Below, piece by piece: positions 13,551 through 24,860 of a stretch of 64,000 nucleotides of DNA. Under the pieces are notes generated by a model, which saw nothing but the letters and a program-made list of their open reading frames with translations, was not told where the DNA came from and did not search any database. A program made the translations under genes and the position numbers. Source of the stretch: Annona cherimola (lineage: Eukaryota > Streptophyta > Magnoliopsida > Magnoliales > Annonaceae); assembly GCA_030490835.1 (NCBI GenBank), contig CM059977.1:25463335-25527334 (forward strand). Direction: 5' to 3'. Numbering within the stretch: position 1 is the stretch's first letter; the number at the start of each line of letters is the position of its first letter.

Positions 13551-13835
13551 GGAGCATAGTTGTATGCACCTGGTTTATTTTTTTTTTGAATTTTTTTTTA
13601 CACAACTGTTAATCTAAGTATATTTAACATGTGTATCAATTTTTATCATTTTTTGAGATTTTAGATTTTTTTCGGATTTTAAAATTAGGAAAAATATCTA
13701 AAAAACTCTAAAAATATCTAAAAAACTCTAAAAATGATAAAAATTGATACACATATTAAATATACTTAGATTAACAATTTCATTAAAAAAAATTTAAAAA
13801 TAGTAAAATACACTTGGGTGCATGCAGTAGGCTCC
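13551..13835. mobile_element. Foldback element, no clear TSD
   Basis: Inverted ends GGAGCATAGTTGTATGCACC and, on the other strand, GGAGCCTACTGCATGCACC enclose the family core in both orientations. It lies 2 bp from the TSD of the outer foldback. No matching direct repeat was found. Confidence 0.6.
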
Positions 13836-15530
13836 CGATCGCTGTCGTCTTCAGTTTGAAGATTGTAGTGGCGCTGCCAGAGCCAACGCATGAGTCATGG
13901 GCCGCTGGGAGAGTGTGCGTAGGGGCCTCTTGGGTTGGGACCGGTAGTGTCCAGTGTGGAAAGGGATAATAAAGAAGAGGGGTCGATTCTTTTGCAAATA
14001 ATAATTTTAATAAAAAAAAAAATAAAGGCAATAATAGAGACGTAGTGCGCGCCGTGATTGGTTCGAATTATGGGACTTCGGCCCGAATTCAATTTGGAAC
14101 CTTTGGTTTCATTTGAAAATAGATGTAAGCAGCTAGCTTCCTTTATTAAACAATGAAAACTTGTTGTTTTTCTTTAGATATGATGAGAGTTGTAGTTTTT
14201 TGAATGAATGAGTTTGATATGTAATATCATATCGCAATCTACAATACTAATAAAAAAAAAGTAAACTGTTGTTGTAAAAGAAAATAAGTAAATTGCTTAT
14301 AAAAATAGGTAATTACGTCCAATAGAAAAGTATGGAAGGCAAGGGACCAAATTTAGATGATTGATTTGGCTATTTTTCAAACGTGGAGCAAAAATTGCAA
14401 TTCTTTCCAAACGGGATATTTAAAATAAAATAAGAAGAAATATTAACTCTACCTAATTTCAAATTAATTAGACGCTACGTTCAAAATAATATTTAGTCCA
14501 TTTTATTTATATTTTAAAAGGGGACGATCATTTCATTCAGTAGGAAAACACAATAACTTTTGGAATTTATTTAATATTTCATTTTCTTTTAAAAATAAAC
14601 TAAATGAGCATTGATGCATGCACATAATCCATACCCATTTAGTGAATTTTTAAAATCGAAAAATTTACTAAATTTAAAAAAGATCAAATTTCAAGATGAA
14701 GATATAGGCAACGCCTACATATATATAAAAAAATTTTAAAAATAATTTTTTCTGCCCAACAAGACATAATTACTGCATTTTCCCTAGATGCGAGTGATCC
14801 CACCAGATTTTGAAACTGTCCTGTAGATATTTTGCAGATTCACGTTATATTTTTAGAGCTCAAAGCATCTAATCTTAGCGCCCAATGGTTTAGGGACCCT
14901 ACAAATTGAAGGCTAAATTAATAGTTTTAAAGGCATTGCATAGTCTACACTTAAAAAACGAAAACAAAAACAAAAAAAAAAAGCGAAATTAGGCTGGCAA
15001 ATTGCAGCTCAATTTTTCTCGGGAAAAGCCCATGTCACCATATGGGCATTGTACAAAAATTCAACTGCAATTGTAATTCCCACGAGAATTTCGACTGCCT
15101 CCCGGGGAAAGCACAGATACACAATATACCGCTCTGCACTCGGAAGTGCAGATAGTCTCTGTCCATCATACACTTTGAATCGGATAAGATCCGAACCGCT
15201 TAATTGTATGCAAGGCTAAAATTTGGATGCTCCTACATCCCCGTCTGTGAAAAAATTACTTTTACTTATGGTATATGGAAAAGTTTAAAACGACCATAAA
15301 AAATTGATTGACGGTGTAAATCAAACATAGCCCCGACGTGGATCCCAGAAAAGGAGAGAAGTCCTATAGACGCTACTCCCGAATCTACCGTACCATTTCT
15401 GGCAACGAGAATAACTGTCGCCAACGGCCTCGTCACCCCTCCTTATCTCTCTTCCCCACAGCCCGTTGCTGTGGGAGGGTTCTCTGCATGGCCCCACGCG
15501 AAATCTATAAAATTCCCAAACTACCCTTCA
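13836..15530. other. Upstream region of the pectinesterase gene
   Basis: No gene is supported. Short open frames here are AT-rich and unrelated to known families. A half-palindrome-like AT run occurs at about 14590-14770. The last few hundred bases should contain the promoter and 5' UTR of the downstream gene. A TCTATAAAAT run lies at 15504-15513, but it is only 17-26 bp before the ATG. Confidence 0.35.
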
Positions 15531-18501
15531 ATGCCAGAAGAAAACCCTTCCCGCCTCTCCTCCTCCGCCACCGACTTATCCGCCCACGACTTCGACGGCG
15601 ACTACCCCGTCCAGGAAATCGATCCACCCAACCCAGAAGCGATCGCCGCCGAGCGCCGCCGCAACCGCCGACGGTCTATCATTCTTGCAGTCTCCTCAGT
15701 CATCTTCATGGGCACCATCGGCGTCATCACCTTATCTGGCGTATTCGTAGGCAGCCCCTCCGACAAAGCCTCCGCGCCGGAACCGGCCGTCTCCTTCCAA
15801 GGTTTCAACGCCTCCCGGCTCCAGAAGTTCTGCATTCACGCCGAGTTCGAGACCGCCTGCCAGATGGCCGCCGCCGAGCACCTGGCGGAGACCGGCGTCA
15901 CAGATGACGACGACGACGACGACGACCCCCACGAGATCCTCCTCGTGCTGGTGGACGCGGCGGTGAAGAGCGCGCGGAAGGCGCTCAAGGAGGCTGCGGA
16001 GATCTCCTCCGGCGCGGTGCTCGGCGGGCGGTCGGGATGGGCGGTGGGGGATTGCAGGGAGCTGCTTTATTTCTCGGTGCTGGAGCTGGAGGCTTGCCTG
16101 TCCGAAGTCCAATCCGTGCGCCTGCTAGAGCTGCAGGCGAAGGCGGCGGAGCTTATGTCGGCCTTCAGCGCGGCGGTCACGTATCCGAACACGTGCGAGG
16201 ACGGGATCGCCACCGCCGACGATGCGGCGGCCGAGAGTTGGACGGATATGATGACGGCGACGGCGGGTCGAGCGTCAGAGGCTGCGAGGAACTGCCTGGC
16301 GGTGGCGGCATGGATGGCGAGGGAAGGGAGCATGGGGGAAAGGAAGGTAGAGGCGGAGGGAGGGATGGTGGCATGGCGAGTGGCACGTGAAAAGGCGGAC
16401 GTGGTGGTGGCCAAGGACGGGAGTGGGGATTGCCAGAGCATTGGGGAGGGGCTGAAGCTTGCATCGGCCGGAGGGAAGGAGAGGGATGGAAGGTCTGTGA
16501 TTTATGTGAAGGAAGGAGTTTATGAAGAGGATGTGAAAGTGACGGCGGAGATGAACTACATCACAATGTATGGAGACGGACCCCACACGACTGTGGTCAC
16601 CGGAAGCAAGGGCTTTGATGATGAGATTTCCTTGTATGGGACAGCTACATTTGGTGAGATCCACGTTTTCTTTTCTTTTCTTTTTTATTTTATTTTTTAT
16701 GAAAGAGATTCATGTTTTCTTAGTTAAGCAATTTTCTATGAAAAGTGTAACAATATTTAGATACTGTCACTAGTTTGATCCAAATCTCATATGGGGGTTC
16801 TGCAAATGTTTTCACGTGAAAATGGGCCATTTAAAATTGGATCCTGATCCAATGCTCATATGGGAGTCATTTTTTAAATCTTTTTAATTTTTAAAAGGGT
16901 AAATTTCTAATATACTCACGAATTTTATTTTTAATTTCACTTATACCTACTAATTTCAAAATTTTTTATCATACTCAAGAATTTTCATCATATTTTTATT
17001 TATACTCACGTCATTAAGGATCCCTTAAATGGGCTATTAGTCATCCTATAAAATGATGAATATGCCTAAGTTCTAATGTAATTTAAAGTTATTTTACTTA
17101 AAGTTAAAAATTCATATTCAAATAATATATAAGTTTACAGTTGTAGAATTACTAAAAATTCATTATAATATGATTTTTAGCTACAAAATCACAATTATGA
17201 ATGGACGTATTGATCAATTTCTCAAAGAATTAACAGCCTCTCTAACAGATCTCTAATGGTGTGGGTATAAGTGGAATTATAATAAAAACTCATGAGTAAT
17301 GAGAGAAATTTTTAAAAATTCATGGGTATAAGTGGAATTATGGATAAAATTTGTAGGTATATAAAGAATTTATCCTTTTTAAAAATACAAATATGCAGGC
17401 CTAAGCTCAAAATTTTCAAATATGTAAAATTTAAATTTTTGTAATTTTCTTTAATACTTATTTTTGGATTTCAAAAAATGCAATGTTTAGATGTGCAACC
17501 ATGCATTTTTCAATTTTCATAATTCAAAAAATATTAAACAAAATCATAAATATAAAATTGCATATTTTTGAAATTTAAGTTTAGAATCGCATGTGTTCCG
17601 AAAAATTGAAAAAAAAAAAAAAAAAGGCTCCCAGGAGCCGCGCATTAGATCAAAATCCTTTAAATTTTAGGTTTTATTGTGATTTTTATTTGATTAGTAT
17701 GTTTGACTATTTTGTATCTTCAATCCAAAGATTCCAAATAAGAAAAAAAAAACCGGATTCACACCATGTTTCAATTTTTTTTTTTTTTTTTTACATGCAG
17801 CTGTTTCTGGATTTGCTTTCATGGCCAGAGACATGGGATTCCAGAACAAAGCTGGACCTACAAAAGCCCAGGCAGTTGCACTCCTTGTCCAAGCTGACCT
17901 CTCAGTCTTCTACAATTGCTGGATCGATGGCTACCAGAACACCCTCATAGCCCACACCCGCCGCCAATTCTATCGCGACTGCACCATCAGCGGCACTATG
18001 GATGTCATCTCCGGCGACGCAGCCGCCGTGTTTCAGAACTGCCTAATTGCCCTCAAGCAGCCCCCAGTGGACCAAAAGCCCTCAATCACGGCCCAGGCAC
18101 GTGTGGACAGGTATGAGACAACAGGATTTGTGTTGCAGAACTGCACCATTGCCGCCAGCGACGACCTCTCTCAGGAAAGGCAACAGAAGATTACTTATCT
18201 CGGGAGGCCCGTGAAGGAGGAATCTCGGACGGTGATTATGCAGTCGGAGATAGGAGATGTGGTTCGACCTGAAGGGTGGAGCTTGGGCGGAGGTGAGAGT
18301 GAGTGGGCGAAGAGCTTGTACTTTTGTGAGTTTGGTAACAGAGGTTCGGGGTCGGATGTGGCCGGAAGGGTGAAGTGGAAGGGGTACCATGTCATGACGG
18401 ATGCAACCGAGGTGTCGGCCTTCACTGCCGGCGAGTTTATAAATGGGAAATGGTGGTTGAACTTGACAGGTGCTCCATTCTATACAGGACTGGATCATTG
18501 A
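15531..18501 (+). CDS. PMEI-pectinesterase, catalytic residues altered
   Basis: A two-exon type-I pectin methylesterase: exons 15531-16653 and 17801-18501, GT-AG intron in phase 1, 607 residues. A cytosolic basic tail (RRRNRRR near residue 43) precedes a membrane or signal-anchor segment (about 49-75), pointing to the secretory route and cell wall. A PMEI-type domain follows (about 97-262; Cys 101, 110, 174, 222) with an eight-Asp run at 125-132, then a pectinesterase domain (about 290-600). Family positions, using carrot PME as reference: QAVAL Gln399 is kept, Gln420 is kept, Asp136 is Asn421 (QNTL instead of QDTL), nucleophile Asp157 is Asp442 (MDVISG), Arg225 is Arg510, and Trp227 is Val512 (LGRPV). 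De-esterification of homogalacturonan is the family reaction, but loss of the acid Asp and the Trp makes activity doubtful. No RRLL-type processing site is evident between the domains. The start is the first in-frame ATG; the longer frame opens with GTG at 15471. Confidence 0.88.
16890..17377. mobile_element. TIR element in the pectinesterase intron
   Basis: Mirrored ends (AAAGGGTAAATTT... and ...AATTTATCCTTTTT), with subterminal repeats of the type ACTTATACCCATGAATTTT in inverted order. It makes up much of the 1147-bp intron. A relative lies at 26.54-26.98 kb. No TSD was fixed. Confidence 0.6.
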
Positions 18502-19044
18502 TATAGCTTTGTTAATACCATTTGAGGACATACATGTATGTTCTCTCTACTGACTCGCGAACATTTTCAGTTTTTGTTCTTCTTTCCTCTCTAAAATCAA
18601 CCAGGTTTTGTTTTTGATGAGTGAGCATAGATGCCTGGTATTTTCATGTCCAGATTAGTCTTTAAGCATCAAATAGATGTTAGAATGGTAAAAGGTATAA
18701 AGTATGTAAACTATGTGGTGGAATTCTTCCCTTTTTATGCTTGAGATAATCTTCCATGCAATTATCCAAGCAGTGTAGAAGGTAATTAATATGAACCATT
18801 TTTGTAACATCATCAGGATATGTGATTAGGAATTGATTATCAGGTGAATTTTTCTGTATGTTCTAATTTTTCCCATGATTTTTGTTTATAGTGCATCTGT
18901 AGTGCAATATATATGCTACACTGTTGGATATATTGGTTGGCAATTGGTTCTACTGACAAAAAAATAAAAACTGTAAAAAGCTAACTAATTTTTCATTGAG
19001 ATTGATAGATAATTGATCAGTGATCTTCCCATGCTACCATTAAT
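18502..19044. other. Convergent 3' intergenic region
   Basis: It separates the stop codons of the pectinesterase (plus) and the first UGT (minus) and should hold both 3' UTRs and poly(A) sites. Nothing else is recognisable. Confidence 0.5.
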
Positions 19045-20472
19045 TCAAAGGATCAGATATTTTGAAGGGAGCGTGTTGCCTACTCCCTTAAAATCATCCA
19101 AATACTGTAAGAAACGATCTATGTAACCTTGATGAAGACTTGCATCATTGAAAATGGACGCCATCTGCCTGGTCTTTTGCCTGAGCAGCTCACAATCTTG
19201 GCCTAACTTCACATCTCTCATGGCCTTTGCAACAGAAACTCTAGTGAAGGACCCATCATCATTCCTCTCCACCTCATAGCCCACTCCCTTGTCCACCAAC
19301 AGCCTTGTATTCAGCCGTTGATCAGCCATCATAGGCAACAGAATCAATGCGTGCCCATAACGGAGGGACTCGATGATCGATCCCCAGCCAGAATGAAACA
19401 GGCACCCTCCGATGGCTGGATGGGCAAGGATCTCTTGCTGTGGGGCCCATCCGACGGCCACGATTCCCTGATTAGATGTGCGGGCTTCAAACCCACTTGG
19501 AAGGAGATCTGAGCCGTCCACTGCTGCCCATGGCGGCCGCCTGAGGATCCACACGAATGGCAACTTGGATAGCTCCAGCCCAAATGCCAATTCATGGACT
19601 TGATCTCTGGTTATCGTATATTCACTCCCGAATCCGACGAACACCGTTGAATTTGGTTCCTTTTGATTGAGCCAATTGAATGTGGTGGACCACATGGGCG
19701 AATCCATACCTTTGGATGGATCTGATGTCAATGGAGGAAGTAATCCGATGGGGATGATTGGCTTTTGGTATAGATCTCTGAGTAGATCCAAGTAATCTCC
19801 TTCAAATTCCATGCAACTTCTGACGATCACGAGATCACATCCTTCGATGCTCATTCCAAATCGCTGGCCACTTGATGTTCCTGATACATCAGGAAAATTC
19901 AGGCTCTCGAAGGTATATCTGGCCTGATTGGGCAGGTGGGCTACAGTGGACGGGAATGGGATCCAATCTGGGGCAACCATCAGATCTTCGGGTGTGGTCC
20001 TCCGGCGAGCATGTTTGAGCTCCGACGGTGGGCCCAAGAATGCAAGTGTGGCAGCCGAGAAGACGCTAAAATAGGCTGATCGAGCCCCAAATTGAGCTCC
20101 GATCGTTGCGGCCCACCAAGGCACAAAATCGTACACTATCAGATCAGGCAATATCTGGGCCATCAGGGATTCGAAGGGTGATCTCAGGCCGTCGTAGGCC
20201 TTCTTGAGGTATTGGACGGTTTGGATCGGCACATCGGTGGTGGCATCGGCGTCTTCCGGCAGCTCGTCGATTGGGGCCAGCGGAAGCCCCAGAAATTCGA
20301 TCCTGGCCGTTAGATTTGGAGGGATGGGTGGCAACCTCTGGATGTTTCCTGGGGTGGAGATGTAGGAGATGGTGATGCCTCTCATTGCTAAGCATTTGGA
20401 GAGCTCAAGGAAGGGAAGCATATGCCCAAATGCAAGCCATGGGAACACAACAACGTGGTAATCCCGAGACAT
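19045..20472 (-). CDS. UDP-glycosyltransferase, UGT91-like
   Basis: A single-exon family-1 glycosyltransferase of 475 residues, the usual length. It should transfer a sugar from a UDP-sugar to a small acceptor, or to a sugar already on it, in the cytosol. The catalytic His is His17 (WLAFGHMLPF) and its Asp partner is Asp115 (VYDFVPWW). The PSPG donor motif covers residues 342-385, from WAPQQEILAHP to PMMADQ, and keeps the canonical final Asp-Gln. The HCGWNS core is HSGWGS here. The N-terminal 'PWLAFGHMLPF' and the 'RSCMEFEGDYL' and 'PIIPIGLLPP' blocks are typical of the UGT91 group (glycoside-specific sugar-sugar transferases such as the soyasaponin rhamnosyltransferase), so a disaccharide-forming role is possible; acceptor and donor are not readable. 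It is the most diverged of four copies in this window. Confidence 0.92.
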   Translation of the reverse strand: MSRDYHVVVFPWLAFGHMLPFLELSKCLAMRGITISYISTPGNIQRLPPIPPNLTARIEFLGLPLAPIDELPEDADATTDVPIQTVQYLKKAYDGLRSPFESLMAQILPDLIVYDFVPWWAATIGAQFGARSAYFSVFSAATLAFLGPPSELKHARRRTTPEDLMVAPDWIPFPSTVAHLPNQARYTFESLNFPDVSGTSSGQRFGMSIEGCDLVIVRSCMEFEGDYLDLLRDLYQKPIIPIGLLPPLTSDPSKGMDSPMWSTTFNWLNQKEPNSTVFVGFGSEYTITRDQVHELAFGLELSKLPFVWILRRPPWAAVDGSDLLPSGFEARTSNQGIVAVGWAPQQEILAHPAIGGCLFHSGWGSIIESLRYGHALILLPMMADQRLNTRLLVDKGVGYEVERNDDGSFTRVSVAKAMRDVKLGQDCELLRQKTRQMASIFNDASLHQGYIDRFLQYLDDFKGVGNTLPSKYLIL

Positions 20473-20590
20473 TTCTGCCTTATTTTTTTTTGTTTTTTCA
20501 AGTATAAGATAATGGAGCAGTGGCTTATGATGATGAAATAGAAGATAATGGGGAGGCCGTTCTGTAAAAATTCTGGGCTTGTATTGCTAT

Positions 20591-20600
20591 TCATATAAAG
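20591..20600 (-). promoter_or_regulatory. Possible TATA box of the first UGT
   Basis: On the minus strand this reads CTTTATATGA, about 120 bp before the ATG at 20472. It is the only TATA-like run at a sensible distance, and no transcription start is known. Confidence 0.4.
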
Positions 20601-21712
20601 GAAAAAGACACGGAGATTGGTGTTGTTTTGGTGCTTGTCTGGAGGCAAGCATGCATGGGATGGGTGGAAATTGGTGGCTAGTGCAAAGCACGCCTGGCAA
20701 GAAATCAGAAAAATATTTCATTCTAAAGATTTTTTGTTTTTTGTTTTTTGATAGCAAAAAAAAAAAAAAAAATTCATCATAAAGGTTCCATTATAATGAA
20801 AAATATTTCGATAGAAAGGTTTTTATTGATATTCGAGCGATGCTGTATTTTGATGCTAGCCATAAGTCCAGGGATGCAACTCGGCTACGAGGCTAAACTC
20901 TAACCCAAAACTCTATTTTATGAAATTTTGATTTTAATTTTAACATTAATCTTATTCATAAAACTTAAATCTTAATCTTTTTCGTGAAAATCTGATTTGG
21001 GTTAAGTTTCTATTTTTTGGTTGCAGCTTGGTTTGATGAATTTTCATTTGCTTTAAGAATATATAATAAGTATAAAACTTCATATAAATATACAATAATA
21101 AAATTATGTAAATAAAAATAATAACACATGGACTAAATTATTTTTTAGAAAATAATTATACATAATATATTTCTAAATAAAAATTTAAACTTTCAAATAA
21201 AATAATGTAAGAAAATCAATAAACTTGAAAGTAAATAATATAAATATAAAGATAGATGTAAATGAACATAATATAGTTCGGAATTGCTTCAATGAAATCC
21301 TTTTTCTAAGTAACTTATTCATTTTTAATTTTCGATGGTTGATGAAAAATCCACTCTATCTAATTTATTTAACGTTATTATTATTATGAAACCCTTTTAT
21401 TTGTTAGTATCACTGTATATGGGCCTCATCTATAAACGTATAAAATTAATATAATAAAATAATTTAATACTAAATATTAATTTTTAAGTAATATTTTCAA
21501 TATCTAAACTGTCTAAGATATCATTATTAAGTAGATAAATAATTCTATAAAATATTATTACATTCTAATATACTTGGGAACAAATTTAAGCATTTTTCTT
21601 AATTTACACATGAATATACCTATTTTTGAGTAAATGTCACCTATACACATATTTAATTTGAATGCAATTTGGTTTTTTGGTTAAATAAATTATGTTGAAT
21701 ACAATGAATAGA
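20601..21712. other. Intergenic AT-rich DNA
   Basis: No gene. The block at about 21415-21590, 'gggcctcat' followed by AT-rich sequence with 'tctaaactgtctaag', resembles stretches at 37.5 kb and 46.8-46.9 kb, so it is probably part of a dispersed repeat. Confidence 0.4.
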
Positions 21713-23720
21713 GGAAAATTTGCGTCATAAGTCCTCTAACTTTGCATACTAGCATTTTAGACCTTGAAGTTTGCATATTAGCATATTAGATCCTGCGCAG
21801 TTTCATTTTTTACATTTTAAACTCTTGACCCTTCCGATGTTAGAAAAGCATCGTTAACCTATGAATATTGTCAAAAATGTCCTTACATATATATATATAC
21901 ATAAATTAAAAAAATAAATATCCTTACATATATATATATATGCAAATTAAAAATAAATACCATTGCATATGTATGAAATTTAAAAACCCAATTTGGATCT
22001 TGATGGTTGCTTGACTATTTTGCGAAATTCACTTTATAATATATTCTCATAAAAATTTATTTATGAACACCTAAACATCATAATTAATAATTATTATTAT
22101 TTAATTTAAATGTTTGAAATAATTTCATACTTTTTCTACTTAAAAGTAAATAAATATTTTTATGGAACCAAGCTTCAACTAACTTTGAAATATATTTTTT
22201 TGTTCAATACAACTATTTGGGGAAAATTACATATTTCATTAATAATTTAAAACATATAAATATTGTTGCATTGCACGATTCCCAGATGCATCGCCAGAGC
22301 ATGAAACACTGTGCTGCATCGTCTTCATAGCAAAGGCAACCATGGCTGCCATCGACACCATCCGCTACTAGTTATCAGAGCTGAGACGACAATAATTTAG
22401 GGCACCATCTGTTGAAACACGAAGGTCGACACATTACCTTCTTTGTCATCTCAGCCATGGCTGTTATCTTCTAGCCGCAGGCCGGTAAACATCTGAACAA
22501 CCATCAAATCGTTCCAATGTTGCTAACTAGTGAAAACAACACTTCCTAGACAAAAGCCAACTCCAAAGGCTCCCACAGGTAAGATCAGCCATAACTGCTA
22601 TAGCGGGAGAAGAAAACCACCTCCCACTAATGAACACTTCACCGCAGCCATTGATTGAAGCTGGAGGACAGGTTGGTGATGCTGCACAACTGCTGTCGTC
22701 GTCTTCTTTGAACCAATATCCTCTTTGTTACCCAAATGCGAAGTCCTACGCTGCTGCCGCTTCAAATCTGATTCTTCTTCGTCGCCCACCAAATCCCCTG
22801 CTACCGGCTTATATTAACCAAATCCCTGGCCGACCATCAACCAACGAGATCCCATCTTGACGGTAGAACCATTGTTGGCAGCCATGAAAGCTCCTAGTCG
22901 AGCACAATCCGCCATCTATATCTAGCCATCGGGATCACACCGATCGATTCAATAGTTGTTCCTGCCTTACACCCGTGGCAAGAGTCAGTTGTCCCCGTGG
23001 TCATCCCTTCACATTCGGCAAAACACATCTCACTGTTGTGGATGCACCGACCATCTCCAAATGGGAAAACCCCATCTGCCGCTTGCCTTCATCCCGAGCA
23101 GTGAAGAATCAACCAACCATCCTACATTCAACCGCTTTGTTTTCGATTTGCAAGTGTGGCTCTCAAGTCGGTAAAACAAATAGTTGTTGCTGCTGCAGTT
23201 CTTTGCAAGAAACCTTGCACTTTCTCACCGTTGCAATCTTCATCGCCATCATTATGAACCCATCTCCTCCATGGCTGATCAGCAGCACTAGCCATTGTGG
23301 TTTAAGATACCTTTGTCATAGTCACTGAGGAAGGCAGAGTAGGCGGCGGTGGAGGGGCTGAAGGGAAAGGAGGTCCAGAAGTTAAATGTGTTCATATCAT
23401 TTTCCTGCCGGAGGACTTCAATCTGTCACCTCGATTGGAGGAGAAGAAGGTGGAGAGGGAAGGGATGAGGTTTGCGACATTGTAGTGAGCGAGCAGGGCG
23501 ACATCGAAGCTGGAGGAGGTGGGAAGGCACGACGATCTTGTCTACTTACATGGGTACTTTTGTCATTCCACACAACCTAACGGGGATTTGTTGACGGCGT
23601 GAGGGGAGAAGGTTCGATAGGCAAAAATTTGTTGTAGACTAGAGTCTAATATGTTAACTCGTAAAATTCAGAGTTTAAAATATTAATAAGCAAAATTAGG
23701 ATTTATAGTGTAAATTTCCC
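21713..23720. mobile_element. Long-TIR element with GC-richer core
   Basis: The ends are long diverged inverted repeats. The left starts GGAAAATTTGCGTCATAAGTC and continues with motifs like CATACTAGCATTTTAGACC. The right end, read on the minus strand, starts GGGAAATTTACACTATAAATC with the same kind of motifs. The core (about 22270-23590) is much less AT-rich than the surroundings and holds short plus-strand frames, but no transposase or known domain. It may be a non-autonomous element that captured host sequence. Confidence 0.6.
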
Positions 23721-23999
23721 ATCATCGGCACTTAAAAAATGAAATGAGTCACATAAAATCACTTTTATATAATCTAATTACACAAAAGTGCGTTTCAATA
23801 TATTTTATCTATAATATACTTTTATTATAACAAATATGTAGTCAAATATAAATATAAATAATATAAAATATATATTTAAATCTTATGGGTATAATATATG
23901 TCGTAGCAAATATAAATAAAAAATAAAAAAATGAGACTGGAATTCTTTAAGTGTGAGTTTGTTTGGATCCTAACTCTATTTGCAGATTGAATTTGAATT

Positions 24000-24103
24000 C
24001 TAAAAAGGGAAAGCCCAACCCTATTTTTTCCAATTTGATAGGCTTTTTAAAGCCCAACCCTTTTTTTTCAGTTTTGATAGGCTTTTTAAAGCCCAACCAG
24101 GCA
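24000..24103. repeat. Short tandem repeat with hairpin
   Basis: Two to three copies of a roughly 45-50 bp unit contain GGCTTTTTAAAGCCCAACC, which folds on itself (GGCTTT/AAAGCC). Confidence 0.65.
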
Positions 24104-24252
24104 AGTTGCACCCACAGCCGTCACATAAAGAAAGTTTGCTACGTCACTGCTCAGATAACTTAAATGACTGATATGAATGCACAAAGGGCGCCATAGGTTA
24201 TTAAGCTATGGAGGTCTACTTGAAGTTGAGCAGAGGTAGTGCCTTGTTAATT

Positions 24253-24860
24253 TAGGGGAGTTAACGGATCGGCTTGTACGGGCCTAATTCAAATTCTAAC
24301 CTATTTAAAATATTTCAATTCTAATTTATTTATTAACTTATTTAAAAAACTTCAACCCTAATCAATTTACAACTTATTTAATAAATGGGTTGGCGGATTG
24401 TGAAAGGGTTACATAGCAGATAACCTGAAAGCCTAAACTCTAGTAGATGATAATCTCACAGGAAGAGACGAGAAAGTATTTTCGGCGTAGGGTAAATGAA
24501 AATAGGGCACTAACGGGAAAATAAAATTAGGGCAGTAATGAAAAAATGAAAATTAAATGACTTGATGAAGACTTAGAGATGGAAAATAACCAAAGGGTTT
24601 ACATGTATATATATAAAATTTTAATGAGTTAAGCGAGTTAAATGGGTTGAACAAATTAAACAGGTTGAACATGTTATATGGGTTAAATAGATTACTAAAT
24701 AGGTTGACGAATTATAAAATCTCAACCCTAATCCATTTATTTAATTAAATGGTTAAACGGGTTGGCGGATCATAACTCATTTATTTAAAAATCTCAACCC
24801 AAACCCATTTATAAATAGACGAGCGGGTTGACGGATTGACCATGACCATTAACACCCTTA
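24253..24860. mobile_element. hAT-like MITE
   Basis: Ends TAGGGGAGTTAA...TTAACACCCTTA and internal sequence match the 38-kb copy, including the 'gggttggcgg' and 'aacctgaaagcc' blocks. The flanking 8-bp repeat is imperfect (TTGTTAAT / TTGTTACT). Confidence 0.65.

Noticed and set aside
15504..15513. TATA box TCTATAAAAT before the pectinesterase
   Set aside because: It is less than 30 bp from the ATG, so a start directed by it would leave almost no leader or begin inside the coding region.
15471..15530. Earlier start of the pectinesterase
   Set aside because: The codon at 15471 is GTG; the first in-frame ATG is 15531.
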